A stretch of 64,000 nucleotides of DNA from contig WTXG01000066.1 of NCBI GenBank assembly GCA_022496185.1, forward strand, positions 1 to 64,000. The letters run 5' to 3'. The DNA comes from Multifurca ochricompacta. Taxonomy: Eukaryota > Basidiomycota > Agaricomycetes > Russulales > Russulaceae. Within the stretch, counting starts at the first letter, position 1. Every line of letters begins with the position of its first letter. The position numbers and the translations under genes are program-made. The notes under the pieces were generated by a model, which did not search any database, had not been told where the DNA came from, and was given only the letters and a program-made list of their open reading frames with translations. Of this stretch, positions 10,903-22,540 are shown in pieces.

Positions 10903-13105
10903 TGTTACAACCCTTGCATCTGCCCAGCCATCCTATTTTCTTTGATCTTCACAATGTGGACCCTTCTGTTCCTTCTGGCTTGTCCTTCTTCATCAAGTCC
11001 CCTTCATATGTTTATCCCTGAGGCTGATCCCTGTGACCACTATTGACACTTGTATACTTCATGTTTGTTCTTGCTTATGATTTCTGTTATCTCTTATCCC
11101 CTATCTCTATGACCAGACACTTACTTAATCCCCTATCAGAAGCCAGGCTTTACACCATCTGCTTTTGTATATTCGGGCCCACACAACTCCATAGTTCTTA
11201 TCTTGTAGATGCCCACTGCATTACATATATAAAGTCCACTGTATCTACCTTGTAGACTTCAGACTCAACTTCTTGAATACAGTAACCCACAAAACTGTTC
11301 CAATGTTTGGCCATCCTGAAGAGATTGACCTACCACACAATGAGAATAATTTCCGAAATTAGTAGAAATTGGTAGAGGATAGTGTAGCATCTAAGCTTCA
11401 ATTAGAGCCTATAATAATGTCAATTGGATCAGTGGTTCATGATATATAAAATGTTTTGTGAGGCATTATCATTGGAATGGTTTTGTGGCCAACATGTGAG
11501 ATGACAAAACTGGTATCTGGTGGTCATGCAAATGCATTGACAGTCATGTGACAATGTTTAATAAGTTGAACATACACCAAATAATCATCAACAACACTTG
11601 CTTCTTACCATGCATGCCCTCTCTGCTGCCAAAAGGACTCACATCATCTCCCTCCTCACTTCAGGCAAATCTGCCTGTGAAGTGTCAACTATGACTGGCC
11701 ATGGCACTGTTATCATCTCCAGATGTGTCATAAATACTGCCCTTACCATCCCAAGTCAAATGGAGGGAGACCAAGGAGGCTGACAGAGAGAAATGCTCAG
11801 CATGCTGGTTGCCTTATCTCCTCTGGCAGGGCAGACACAGATGTGGAAGTGACTAGAGCACTTCAGAAGTTGTTAATGGGTTCCTCTATCAACATACAAT
11901 GCCTGTCCATCCTCCCATCAAATTTTCAAGCCATACCTGGCCCCTCCCATATCATACACCTCCATTCCATCATACAGTAACCCACAAAACCATTCCAATG
12001 TTTGGCCATCCTGAAGAGATTGATCTACCACACCATAAGAATAATTTCCAAAATTAGTAGAAATTGGTAGAGGATAGTGTAGCATCTAAGCTTCAATTAG
12101 AGCCTATACTGATGTCAATTGAGTCAGTGGTGCATAATATATAAAATGTTTTGTGTAGCAATGTCATTAGAATGGTTTTGTGGCCTATTGCACTTATGAT
12201 GGAACAGGGGTGTATGATATGGGAGGGGCCAGGTATGGCTTGAAAATTTGATGGGAGGATGGACAGGCATTGTATGTTGATAGAGGAACCCATTACCAAC
12301 TTCTGAAGTGCTCTAGTCACTTCCACATCTGTGTCTGCCCTGCCAGAGGAGATAAGGCAACCAGCATGCTGAGCATTTCTCTCTGTCAGCCTCCTTGGTC
12401 TCCCTCCATTTGACTTGGGATGGTAAGGGCAGTATTTATGACACATCTGGAGATGATAACAGTGCCATGGCCAGTCATAGTTGACACTTCACAGGCAGAT
12501 TTGCCTGAAGTGAGGAGGGAGATGATGTGAGTCCTTTTGGCAGCAGAGAGGGCATGCATGGTAAGAAGCAAGTGTTGTTGATGATTATTTGGTGTATGTT
12601 CAACTTATTAAACATTGTCACATGACTGTCAATGCATTTGCATGACCACCAGATACCAGTTTTGTCATCTCACATGTTGGCCACAAAACCATTCCAATGA
12701 TAATGCCTCACAAAACATTTTATATATCATGAACCACTGATCCAATTGACATTATTATAGGCTCTAATTGAAGCTTAGATGCTACACTATCCTCTACCAA
12801 TTTCTACTAATTTCGGAAATTATTCTCATTGTGTGGTAGGTCAATCTCTTCAGGATGGCCAAACATTGGAACAGTTTTGTGGGTTACTGTACATCGGTGT
12901 TGTCTTCTGGACAAGTCCCTTTGAACCTCAACTTAGTCATCTCAGTGTTTCTGACACTTCCTGCTTAACACTGTCTCAGGGAACAGCCCCTTGATGGTGA
13001 CTCCTCACTCTTGACTCCAAGAGGTCCTATTGACCTCTTATCTGAAAACCCTTGAACAAATGCTGTCGCACAAGTTGTGCAGAACATCCCACACCAGATG
13101 TAACA
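10903..13105 (+). repeat. 5' LTR of element 1 (net 591 bp)
   Basis: TGTTACAACC ... ATGTAACA, interrupted by a palindromic Tc1-like element at 11280-12889. A TATA motif (atatataaag, about 11224) and the RNA start motif agactcaactt (11261-11271, one CpG decay) are visible. Confidence 0.9.
11280..12889. mobile_element. Palindromic (foldback) Tc1-like element 1, TA target site
   Basis: A TIR starting CAGTAACCCACAAAAC lies at both ends, with TA duplications at 11278-11279 and 12890-12891. Left arm 11280-11974 and right arm 12195-12889 are near-identical inverted copies of 695 bp. The 220-bp centre (11975-12194) is a third, direct copy of the terminal sequence of the left arm. Each arm encodes only the N-terminal, helix-turn-helix part of a Tc1 transposase (KRTHIISLLTSGKSACEV; then, after a frameshift, RPRRLTERNAQHAG). 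There is no DDE domain, so it is non-autonomous. If transcribed it would fold into a hairpin of about 0.7 kb. Confidence 0.9.
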
Positions 13106-13118
13106 TCAAGTCGAGTCT
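13106..13118 (+). promoter_or_regulatory. Self-priming primer-binding site of element 1
   Basis: Two bases (tc) after the 5' LTR, aagtcgagtct is the reverse complement of agactcgactt, the predicted RNA 5' end in LTR-1. In this element's own LTR the copy is agactcaactt (10 of 11, mismatch at a CpG). A match to a host tRNA end was not looked for by search. Confidence 0.75.
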
Positions 13119-13127
13119 CCTTCCATC

Positions 13128-14652
13128 ATGGCTTCGTCTAGCTGCAGTCAAACCTTGTTTAGAGAAGAACTCATCAAATGAAGAGAAGAGAATAATCTTT
13201 CACAACAGACACTTGGCTCTGCCATCTGGAAAGATTTTGAGTCCAAGTTTGGATACTATGTCTATCACAATGGAAGATACCAACTGGTAGAATACAATGA
13301 CAAGAAGAGAGTCTGGTATCATATCTGATACTTGGAAAGTAAACATTCAAGGGTTACTACTGCTCCCACTCCATTAGAATTTGGTCTTGGACTGTGGAGA
13401 GAAAACCCACCTGCAATCATCACCAACTCAGAACCAGAAGAATATGTTGAAGAAAATAGTGAGGACGCACCAGTATTAGCATTGACTACACCCCTGGTTG
13501 CACCTGCAGTTGTCACAATCAGAGCCCCTGCTTTGACAACTCCCCAGATATCAATACAATCTGCCAACACCATCACCCTGTTCCACCAGAATATGTCAAC
13601 CATCGCCACCCAACTTCCTGACCCTGCTCCCCCTGCTCCTCCCCCCACAGTCACCATTGCCCCAAACATTCCCCCACTGTCCAGACACCTTTCCAGGGTC
13701 TTGCCCCAGACCTTCATGGGAGATCGCTCCCAGAGTAAGAAGTTCATGTTGGAGTTCACCACATTCAAAAACTTCAACCATGATGTTGCCCAAATCATCA
13801 ACCCCTTCCAGCATGCCAACCTCTTCCTCTCACTGATTAGAGGTGATGCAGTAGATGATTGGACAATGGAGCAGCTCAAGTGGCTGAATGAGCAGATAGA
13901 GAGCAGGCATTGCACGACAGGTGAGGGCCTGTGGGAAACCATTGCCCAAAGATTCAAAGACATATTCACAGATGGGCAGGCAAAACAAAAAGCAGCAAGA
14001 GAGCTGAAGTCACTAAGAATGGAAAAGGGGGATCTTGACGCCTACATGGCCAAGTTCAGGAGCCTGGCAAATCAAGCAGGCTATGACATGGATGAGGAAG
14101 CCACCCTGGACCTTTTCTCCCAGGGTCTACCAAACCCACTCATCAAAAACATTATCCAATTCCACCACCCACATGACTGGGATGAATGGGTTGATGCTGC
14201 ATGAAGACAGCAGCAGGACTATCTCAACTTCCAAACATGCTTCAGAGTCAACACAAAAAAGGGAAAGACTAGAGATCAGTGGAAGACAGCATTCAGGGTC
14301 AAACCAATGCATGCCACACAGAGGGATCCCAACGCAATGGATACCTCTGCAGATAGAGTGTGGGCAAGGGCTACGCTTACAGAAGATGAGCAGCAGATGC
14401 TGATGAAGGAAGGGTGATGCTTCTGCTGCAAGGCACAGGGGCATATGTCTTGGGACTGCCCAAAAAAGGGAGTATGAGTTGCGGAAGCAACTATGGCACC
14501 TGCAGCCCCTGCCCAGAATAACCCACCTGCTGTAGACAAAAGAACCAAGGAAGAGAAGGCCCAAGACATATGGGCAAATATGATGAAGGAAAGTGAGGAA
14601 GTGTGCACCATTCTAGTTGAAAAGGCGTTTGCAAAGAAGGATTTTTGTTAAG
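13128..14652 (+). pseudogene. Element 1 gag
   Basis: ATG 13128 (MASSSCSQTLF) opens a Gag of about 500 residues: N-terminal YYVYHNGRY region, Pro/Ala-rich linker, capsid core (GDRSQSKKFMLEFTTFKNF; LNEQIESRHCTTGEGLWETIAQRF; LDAYMAKFRSLANQAGY), and a CCHC knuckle CFCCKAQGHMSWDC near the C-terminus. Internal TGA codons occur at several family-Arg positions (for example 13177 and 13327). It ends KKDFC-TAA at 14650-14652 while protease continues in the -1 frame, as in element 2. Confidence 0.88.
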
Positions 14653-17508
14653 CTCCACCCCATCAGCCTGGGCATGAGCACTCCATGTTACCTCTGTGTA
14701 TACTAGTCAATTCAAGTCATTAAAAATACCAGTTCATTTCAAGACTACACAGAGGATGGCTGATCAAGATATTTTAGTGGACTCTGGAGCCACTGATAAT
14801 TTTATTAGTCCAAGACTGGTCAAAACCTTAGGCCTAGGGATGCTGGCACTTCCCCAGGAAAAGAATATCTGGAATATTGACAGAATGGCCAATCGCACCA
14901 GAAAGATCACACATTATACCAACCTAAATGTTCAGGTTGGAGAGACAATGAAGGTCATTCACTTCCTTATAACCAACTTAGGGGATGAAGACCTCATTCT
15001 GGGATACCTGTGGCTCACTGCCTTCAAACCAAAGATCAATTAGACTGATGCAATGATGGACAAAGATTTTTATCCAACCATTATCACTTTGCTCAGTTAT
15101 GATTATGCAGTCAGACACCCAGCAGTAAGAACCACAAGCATAGACAAAGAAGACAACCTGGGCCATGGTTATGTTACTAAGGCATCAGAACTAGCCCAAA
15201 AGGCAGTACAGGGGCAAGTGGAGAAGACCTACAGTGACATAGTGCCACATGCCTATCACTGGCACTGGAAGGTGTTTTCTGAGGAAGAATCACAGTGCTT
15301 CCCACCTGTGCAACCATGGGATCATGCCATCGACCTCGTACCTGATGCACCAGCAGCAATAGACTGCAAAATCTACCCACTATCCCAGTCCAAACAAGTT
15401 GCACTGACTGAGTTTCTTGAAGAGCATTTGGCAAAGGGATACATTTGCCCATCTAAGTCACAATATGCCTCACCCTTCTTCTTCATTAAAAAGAAGGATG
15501 GCAAACTATGACCCATCCAAGACTACAGACAAATTAACACCTACACAGTGAAGAATGCCTATTGTTACGACCCTACTCTTTTTCCTGGCCCTGCACACCA
15601 TGCCTTATTCTTTGCACCATCCTTGATCTCCTCCTTCTCTGGACCACTCTTTGATGCCCTTGGCCTGTTGCCTTGGGACCTTCCTTGATGCCTGTGGCCT
15701 GTGTGCCCAGGACCCTACCCTGATTCCTGTGACATTGTTCATAGGACTGACCTCCCATGCCACCATTTACACCTAACCTGCTGGTAGTTATGCTGCTACA
15801 CTGTTGGATGTACACCACCCTTCCTTGCTGCCTTGGCTTATGCCTTGGCCACTGCTCCTGACCCTGTCCCTGTGCTTGACACCCATAGGAACCCCTGACA
15901 TTGTCCCTGCCAATCTGACCAGTCCAGACAACTAGATGACTTTGGCTTGTACTTGACCCTCTGCCAGTCATGTGACTCCTGGCCATGTGACCCTTGGCCA
16001 TGTGATCCTTGACCATGTGATCCCTGACCATGTGACTTTGGACCATGTGATCCCTGACCCTGATCACAGCATCTTCATCTGATCATTTACCCCTTTCTGA
16101 TCACATGGCCCATCTGGCTTATCATTCGCTTCCCTGATTCCTGTGGGAGTATTCCCACATCCACCCTGACTCCTGTGGGACCTGTTATCTCCCCATTTAC
16201 CCCTGACCCTGGTGGGAATCCTCCCACACTGATATGACTCCTGTGGGGCTGTCCCACATGATTATGCTTCTGATAAGGCTTATCCTTATCATGGACTATA
16301 TTTGACATCTTATCTGCTATTGGATGATAAGGACTCTGACCCTGTTCCTGATTAGCTACAAACCGGATCCCCATACAGTATATAAGACCCTGTAGACAGT
16401 TTGTACAACCCTAGATTTGACCTCTTGTGCCTTCAGCCTAGAGTTTCCCTAGTCACGGAATACAGAAGGGCTTATTGCCCTTTTTCATTCTTCATAATCT
16501 CCGGAAGGACCCCATTGCCTCTGGCAATGGGTGTGCACTTCTGTTCCGAATCCCATCCATTACCCAGATGCTGTTGATGCTCTGGCTTCCCTTCCTTTGC
16601 CCTCTCTGACTTTGGTCCACTTGGTGTGCTTCTAGCACTGTGGCCAAGTCCTGTCCCCACTCAACAGCCTTAGGGGATTAGCTCCCTTTGGCTGACTTGT
16701 CCTCTCTCTCTCTGTGCTTGGTTATAGCACAACTTCCTATTCACCCTAAAGCTAAGAGCCTGGCCTTGTTGTGCCAGGCTTGCTGAAGATCCCGGACCCA
16801 CAGTGTCGGGTGCCGCGGATGTGGCTGACTAGTGCCGGACTAGTCTCAGTGGACTTGCGCCGACCGGTGCGTGTCGCACAGCAATGCCCCGCTGAGCGTT
16901 ACACCTATCCCCTGCCCCTCATCGCTGAGCTCATTGACACCATGAGGGATAAGTCCCTCTTCTCAAAGATGGATGTACAATGGGGTTATAACAATGTACA
17001 GATCAAAGAGGGAGACCAATGCAAAGCGGTGTTCAAGACCAACCAGGGGTTGTTCAAACCAAACATCATGTTCTTTGGTCTTACAAATTCACCAGTGACA
17101 TTCCAGGCCATGATGAATCACATCTTCCACAATCTCATCCTCACTGGTGAAGTAGTTGTCTACATGGATGACATCCTGGTTGCAACCACCAACAACTTAG
17201 ACCATCATCAAGAATGAGTGCACCAGGTATTGGACATCCTGGGTGAACACAATTTATACCTCAAACCAGCAAAATGTTCCTTTGAACAATGGAGCATTGA
17301 GTACTTAGGAGTTATCCTAGAAGGAGGGCAAGTGCACATGGACCCCATTAAAGTACAAGGGATCTGAGAGTGGCCTACACCAACCTGCATCAAAGATGTC
17401 CAATCATTCATTGGATTTTGCAACTTCTACTGATGTTTTGTCAAGGGATTCTTGGGCATTGCACAACCATTGAATGATCTCCTGAAAAAGGATGTGCCAT
17501 GGCACTGG
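14641..17508 (+). pseudogene. Element 1 pol, first part: protease and reverse transcriptase
   Basis: The frame is -1 relative to gag. Aspartic protease (ILVDSGATDNFISP, about 14775) is followed by RT fingers (QPWDHAIDL, YPLSQS, FFFIKKKDGKL). A solo LTR-4 at 15563-16903 splits RT; it resumes at 16909 with YPLPLIAELID, KMDVQWGYNN and the catalytic [11 protein letters not shown] (about 17155-17187), then thumb. Several TGA codons interrupt it. At 17509-17516 the hAT-like element cuts it, and RNase H resumes at 37497. Confidence 0.9.
15563..16903 (+). mobile_element. Solo LTR, family LTR-4 (1341 bp), TSD cctat
   Basis: TGTTACGACCC ... GAGCGTTACA is flanked by cctat (15558-15562 and 16904-16908) inside RT. 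A TATA motif (tatataagaccctg, about 16379) lies in its 3' part. The 5' half is rich in repeated catgtgac/ccatgtga-type motifs (about 15965-16060). Relatives are at 20312-22192 (+) and 22541-23885 (-). No internal region of this family is present. Confidence 0.92.
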
Positions 17509-17954
17509 GATGCAGTTAGGGCCTAGCACAAGTGCACTTGTGAGTTACCCGGATCCAAACTTGTGGGTATTTAGATTAGATAATCCCATACTCGGATCTG
17601 CATGAGTATGTTCCCACGGATCACCCAGAGCCACAAGTCCTATACTCGCACAGATCCAAGTACTCATGGGTATACTCGTAGGTTTACTTGTAAGGTTTGA
17701 GGCAGCCAGAGATCTTCATCTTGCATACACAGAAAGAATATATATATTACTACAATCCCACAAAGTTTCAAGTCAGATCATGCATCCAATCCAAAATAAA
17801 ACAAGAATCAGTTACAATATCTATAGAAATGCGAAAAAATGCAAAGTGTGGGGCGCACCAATCAGACCGTGCATTGCCTTCCTATCTAGGAAGGTAGGCT
17901 TAAGAATGCACGCATCAGCACATGTCGGTACAGAGATGCCAGGATCATGCCTAA

Positions 17955-18179
17955 TTGATAAGATCAAAAATGCATTCACAATTAATTAGATACTTAGGAT
18001 ATACATCTAAGTGATAAGATCAAAAATGTGTTCACAGTTAATTAGATACTTGGGATATACATCTAATACAAGTGATAAGATCAAAATGCGTTCACAATTA
18101 ATTAGATACTTGGGATGTACATCTAAGTGATAAGATCAAAAATGCATTCACAGTTAATTAGATACTTAGTGTTACAATC
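17955..18179. repeat. Minisatellite of the hAT-like element, left part
   Basis: About four tandem units of 56 or 61 bp, with core gataagatcaaaaatg, then ttcacarttaatta and gatacttrggatatac. The length difference is a 5-bp insertion (aataca versus aag). The array is cut by element 2 within a unit and resumes at 36650. Confidence 0.88.
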
Positions 18180-19348
18180 CCTGCTGAGTAACCCCATTTT
18201 CTTCACCCTTCCCAACGACGACCCCTCTCTACCACCTACCCTGCACTTTATGATCACGTCTCCATCCTGGGATCCATCACGTGCCCTGCTCCCATCCCCA
18301 TGACTTGCTTTGGACTTGTTGACCTGCTGTTTACCTATGCTTGACCCTCTTATCTCTTATCTCGTTATCCCTTTATCTTTATGACTGGACACTTACTTAA
18401 TACCCTATCAGAAGCCAGGCTTTACGCCCTTCGCTTTCATATATTTGGGCCCACCTGACCTCATTATCCTTATCTCGTAGACACCCGTTTACTTATGTAT
18501 ATAAGTCCGCTGTATCTACCTTGTAGACCTCAGTGTTACGTCCGGTGTGAGACGTTCTGCACGACTTGTGCGACAGCTTCGTTCGTGGATTCAGATAAGG
18601 GGTCAATAAGACCTCTTGGAGTTCGGATGAGTGAGTCAACGTCAAAGGGGCTGTTCCCTAGTGACGATGTTGAGTGGAAAGTGCCAAAAGCACTGAGACG
18701 ATCGAGTCAAAGGTTTCAAGGGGAAGTCCAGAAGACAAACACCGATGTATTCAATAAGTCGAGTCTGAGGTCTACAGCGTAGCTACAGCGGACTTATATA
18801 CGTAATCGAATGAGCGTCTAAAGATAAGAATTACGGAGTCAAGTGGGCCCAAATAGCTGGAAGCGGAGGGCGTAAAGCCTGGCTTCTACTGATAGGGAAT
18901 TAAGTAAGTGTCCGGTCGTACGATAAGAAGATAAGCGATAAGCAAAGATAAGGACAGCCAAAGATACATAAACAAGTGAGTCACGGGGATGGGCAAAGAG
19001 CATGTGATGGATCCCACGATGGAGACGTGATCTGGTAGTGGAGAGTGGGTGGCAGGGAAGGGTCGTTGTTAGGTAGGAAAAAGAATACGGGCGAAGACGG
19101 GGTTCGTAACACTCAGACTCGACTTATTGAATACATCGGTGCCTGTCTTCTGGACATCTCCTTTGAACCCTTGACTCGTTTGTCTCAGTGCTTTTGGCAC
19201 TTCCCCGCTCAACATTGTCTTAAGGGGCAGCCCTTCTGACTTTGACTCACCCCACCCAAACTCCAAGGAGCCTTATTGGTTCCTTACCTGAATTCGCAGA
19301 CCAAGCTGTCACACAAGTCGTGTGGAACATCCCGCACCAGACGTAACA
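18180..19348 (+). repeat. 5' LTR of element 2 (net 586 bp)
   Basis: TGTTACAATCC ... ACGTAACA. TATA motif tatataag is at 18498-18505. The predicted RNA start agactcgactt (19115-19125) would lie 34 bp from the TATA motif once the inverse solo LTR at 18534-19111 is removed. Confidence 0.92.
18534..19111 (-). mobile_element. Solo LTR-1 (minus) inserted at the transcription start of another LTR-1, TSD ctcag
   Basis: A 578-bp inverse LTR is flanked by ctcag at 18529-18533 and 19112-19116. The target duplication overlaps the first bases of the predicted RNA start motif of the host LTR, so the insertion separates TATA from the start site. Confidence 0.93.
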
Positions 19349-19361
19349 TCAAGTCGAGTCT
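19349..19361 (+). promoter_or_regulatory. Self-priming primer-binding site of element 2
   Basis: After tc, aagtcgagtct (19351-19361) is an exact 11-nt reverse complement of agactcgactt at 19115-19125 in the 5' LTR of the same element. Position and length match the Tf1-type self-priming arrangement. Confidence 0.8.
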
Positions 19362-20311
19362 CTCATCGTGGCTTCCAGCTGCAGTCAGACCCTCTTTTGA
19401 GAAGAACTCATCGACCGCAGAGACAAGAATAATCTTTCACAGCAAGTACTTGGCTCTGCCACCTGGAAGGATTTTGAGTCTGAGTTTGGATACTACATCT
19501 ATCATGATGGAAGATACCAACCGGTAGAATACGACGATGAAAAAAGAGTTTGGTATCGTATCCAATACTTAGATAGCCGACACTCTTGGGTTACTACAGG
19601 ACCCACCCCACCTGAATTCGGATTAGGACCGTGGAGAGAAAATCCCCCAGCCATTGTCACGGACTCTGAACCAGAAGAGTATGTAGAAGAACCTAGCAAA
19701 GAAGCACTGGTATTAGCGTCGACTACCACCCCAGTTGCACCCGGAGCTGCCATGTCCAGAGCCCCCGCTTTGACAACTCCCCAGATTTCTATACAGTCCA
19801 CCAACACCGTCACCCCATTTTACCAAGGAATGTCTACTATCGCCACCCAGCTTCCTGACCTGGCTCCTCCTCCCCCTCCGCCCCCAGCCATGTTGCCACC
19901 GAACATTCCCCCACTGTTGGGACAATTGTCAGGGGTACTACCACAGACGTTCACAGGAGACCGATCACAAAGCAAGAAGTTTATGTTGGAGTTTACAACT
20001 TTCAAAAACTTCAACCACAATGTCCCCCAGATCATCAACCCCTTCCAGTGCACCAACCTCTTCTTATCATTAATTCGAGGAGAGGCAGTGGACAACTGGA
20101 CAATGGAACAGCTGGAATGGCTGAATGAGCAGATTGAAAGTGGGTGTCGCACCACTAGTGAAGGCCTTTGGGAAACCATTGCCCAGAGGTTCAAAGATGC
20201 ATTCACAGATGGGCAGGCCAAGCAGAAGGCTGCTCAAGAGTTAAAAACTCTAAAGATGGAGAAGGGAGAACTGGACACCTATGTAGCAAAGTTCAGAAGT
20301 CTGGCCAACAG

Positions 20312-22192
20312 TGTTACAAACCTACTCTTTTCCTGACCCTCATACTACACCTCCCCTTTTCCCACACTTGACTGTCCATTCCTCTACTCCACCATCTCTT
20401 GACCACTTTGGCCCCAGAACCCAGATGCCTATGGCCTTGTGCCTAGGACCCAATGCCTGTGGCTTGTATGCCCAGGACCCCACCCTGATGCCTGTGACAT
20501 GACGCTCTCAGGACCCCCTACCCTTGACACCTGCACTGGACTCACTACTAGTTCAGCTACTGTGCTGATGGCTGCATTCCCTCGTCCCCTGATACTTGGC
20601 CTCTGTCTTGGCCAGGATCCATACCCTGTCCCTGTGGCTGACACCCATGGGATCCCTGACACTGTCCCTGCCAAACCTGACTCTGAACACAAGATGACTT
20701 TGGCTTGTACTTACCCTTCCAGACCATGTGACCTGTAGACACATGACATGGACTCAAAGCCATGACCTGCCATGTGACCCTTGACCACATGACCTCAGAC
20801 CACGTGACCCCTTTGACCATGTGACCTTGGACCTTGATCATGACCCCTTAGATCATCTGACCCATCAGTCACTCAACCCTCTCCTCTGACTCCTGTGGGA
20901 GTATTCCCACACTGATCCAACTTCAATGGGGCCTGTCATCTCCCCATTCGCCCCTGACCCTGGTGGGAATCCTCCCACACTGATATGACTCCTGTGGGGC
21001 TGCCCCACATGACTATGCTTCTGATAAGGCTTATCCTTATCATGGACTATATTTGACCTCTTATCTATTGGATGATAAGGACTCTGTGACAGATTTTACA
21101 CTGGCCAAGGTGACATGAGACTGACTGACAAAGAAACGGACTTTTATTGACACACTACATTACTGTTGCTTACTGAGGGCTCAACCCCTCCTCCTTCTCC
21201 TTGGTTCTAGCTAGTTCTACTGCGCAACCACTAGATCATACATCATAGTACTAGAACCTTCTACCCACTATGACATAGCTAAACCCACCTGTATTTAAAG
21301 TGCAGTAAAGTAGAGAGACAGACCTAAGTCTGTTCTCTTGTGTTCAATCAAAGGTGCTTCGGAATCCTTGAGTCCTCCCAGTTAGAGCCCCACTTGAACT
21401 CTCCAAGATGTGACTTGGAGAGCCTTCATCATCTTGAACTTGTTGCAGGACTTAGAGTCTCTGCTGTCGACCTCGAATCTCACACACGTGCCCTCCGACT
21501 TCATCATGGGCTTGACCAGAACTTGACTTTGCTGTGACCTAGAGCCTTGACCTATCTTGACGCGACTTGGGAGGCTAGCTCCCACACGATCCCGACACAG
21601 TTCTGCACCTAACTGTGACAGACTCTGACCCCATCTCTGATTAGCTACAGACCAGACCCATACAGTATATAAGACCCTGTAGACAGTTTGTACGACCCCA
21701 GATTTGACCTCTTGTGCCTTCAGCCTAGAGTTTCCCTAGTCATGGAATACAGAGGGGCCTATTTGCCCTTTTTCATTCTTCATAATCTCTGGAAGGACCC
21801 CATTGCCTCTGGCAATGGGTGTGCACTTCTGTTCCAAATCCCATCCATTACCCAGATGACTGTTGATGCTCTGGCTTCCCTTCCTTTGCCCTCTCTGACT
21901 TTGGTCCACTTGGTGTGCTTCTAGCACTGTGGCCAGGTCCTGTCCCCACTCAACAGCCTTAGGGGATTAGCTCCCTTTGGCTGACTTGTCCTGTCTCTCT
22001 CTGTGCTTGGTTATAGCACAACTTCCTATTCACCCTGAAGCTAAGAGCCTGGCCTTGTTGTGCCAGGCTTGCTGAAGCTCCCGGACCCACAGTGTCAGGT
22101 GCCGCGGATGTGGCTGACTAGTGCCGGACTAGCATCAGTGGACTTGTGCCGACCGGTGCATGTCACACAGCAATGCCCCGCTGAGCATTACA
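20312..22192 (+). mobile_element. Solo LTR-4 (net 1340 bp), TSD aacag
   Basis: TGTTACAAACC ... GAGCATTACA is flanked by aacag at 20307-20311 and 22193-22197 inside gag. It is interrupted by an LTR-3 at 21085-21620. A TATA motif tatataagaccctg lies at about 21666. Confidence 0.92.
21085..21620 (+). mobile_element. Solo LTR-3, diverged (536 bp), TSD gactc
   Basis: TGTGACAGATT ... AACTGTGACA is flanked by gactc (21080-21084 and 21621-21625). It keeps the core agacctaagtctgttctctt near 21322 that contains the self-priming motif of element 3; elsewhere it is well diverged and shorter. Confidence 0.9.
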
Positions 22193-22540
22193 AACAGGGC
22201 CAGCTACGATACAGACGAAGAGGCAACACTGGATCTCTTCTCCCAGGGGTTACCAAACCCATTGGTAAAGAATATTATCCAGTTCCACCACCCCAATGAC
22301 TGGGACACATGGGTTGATGCTGCTCAACAACAGCAGCAGGATTACCTCAACTTCCAGACGCACTTTGGAGTTGATACAAGGAAGGGAAAGACCCACAACC
22401 AATGGAAGGCTGCCTTTGGGATCAAGCCCATGCACACCAGTCAGAGGGATCCTAATGCCATGGATACCTCTGCCGACAGAACCAGAGCACAGGTTGCACT
22501 CACTGAAGATGAAAGGCAGATGTTGATGAAAGAAGGAAGG

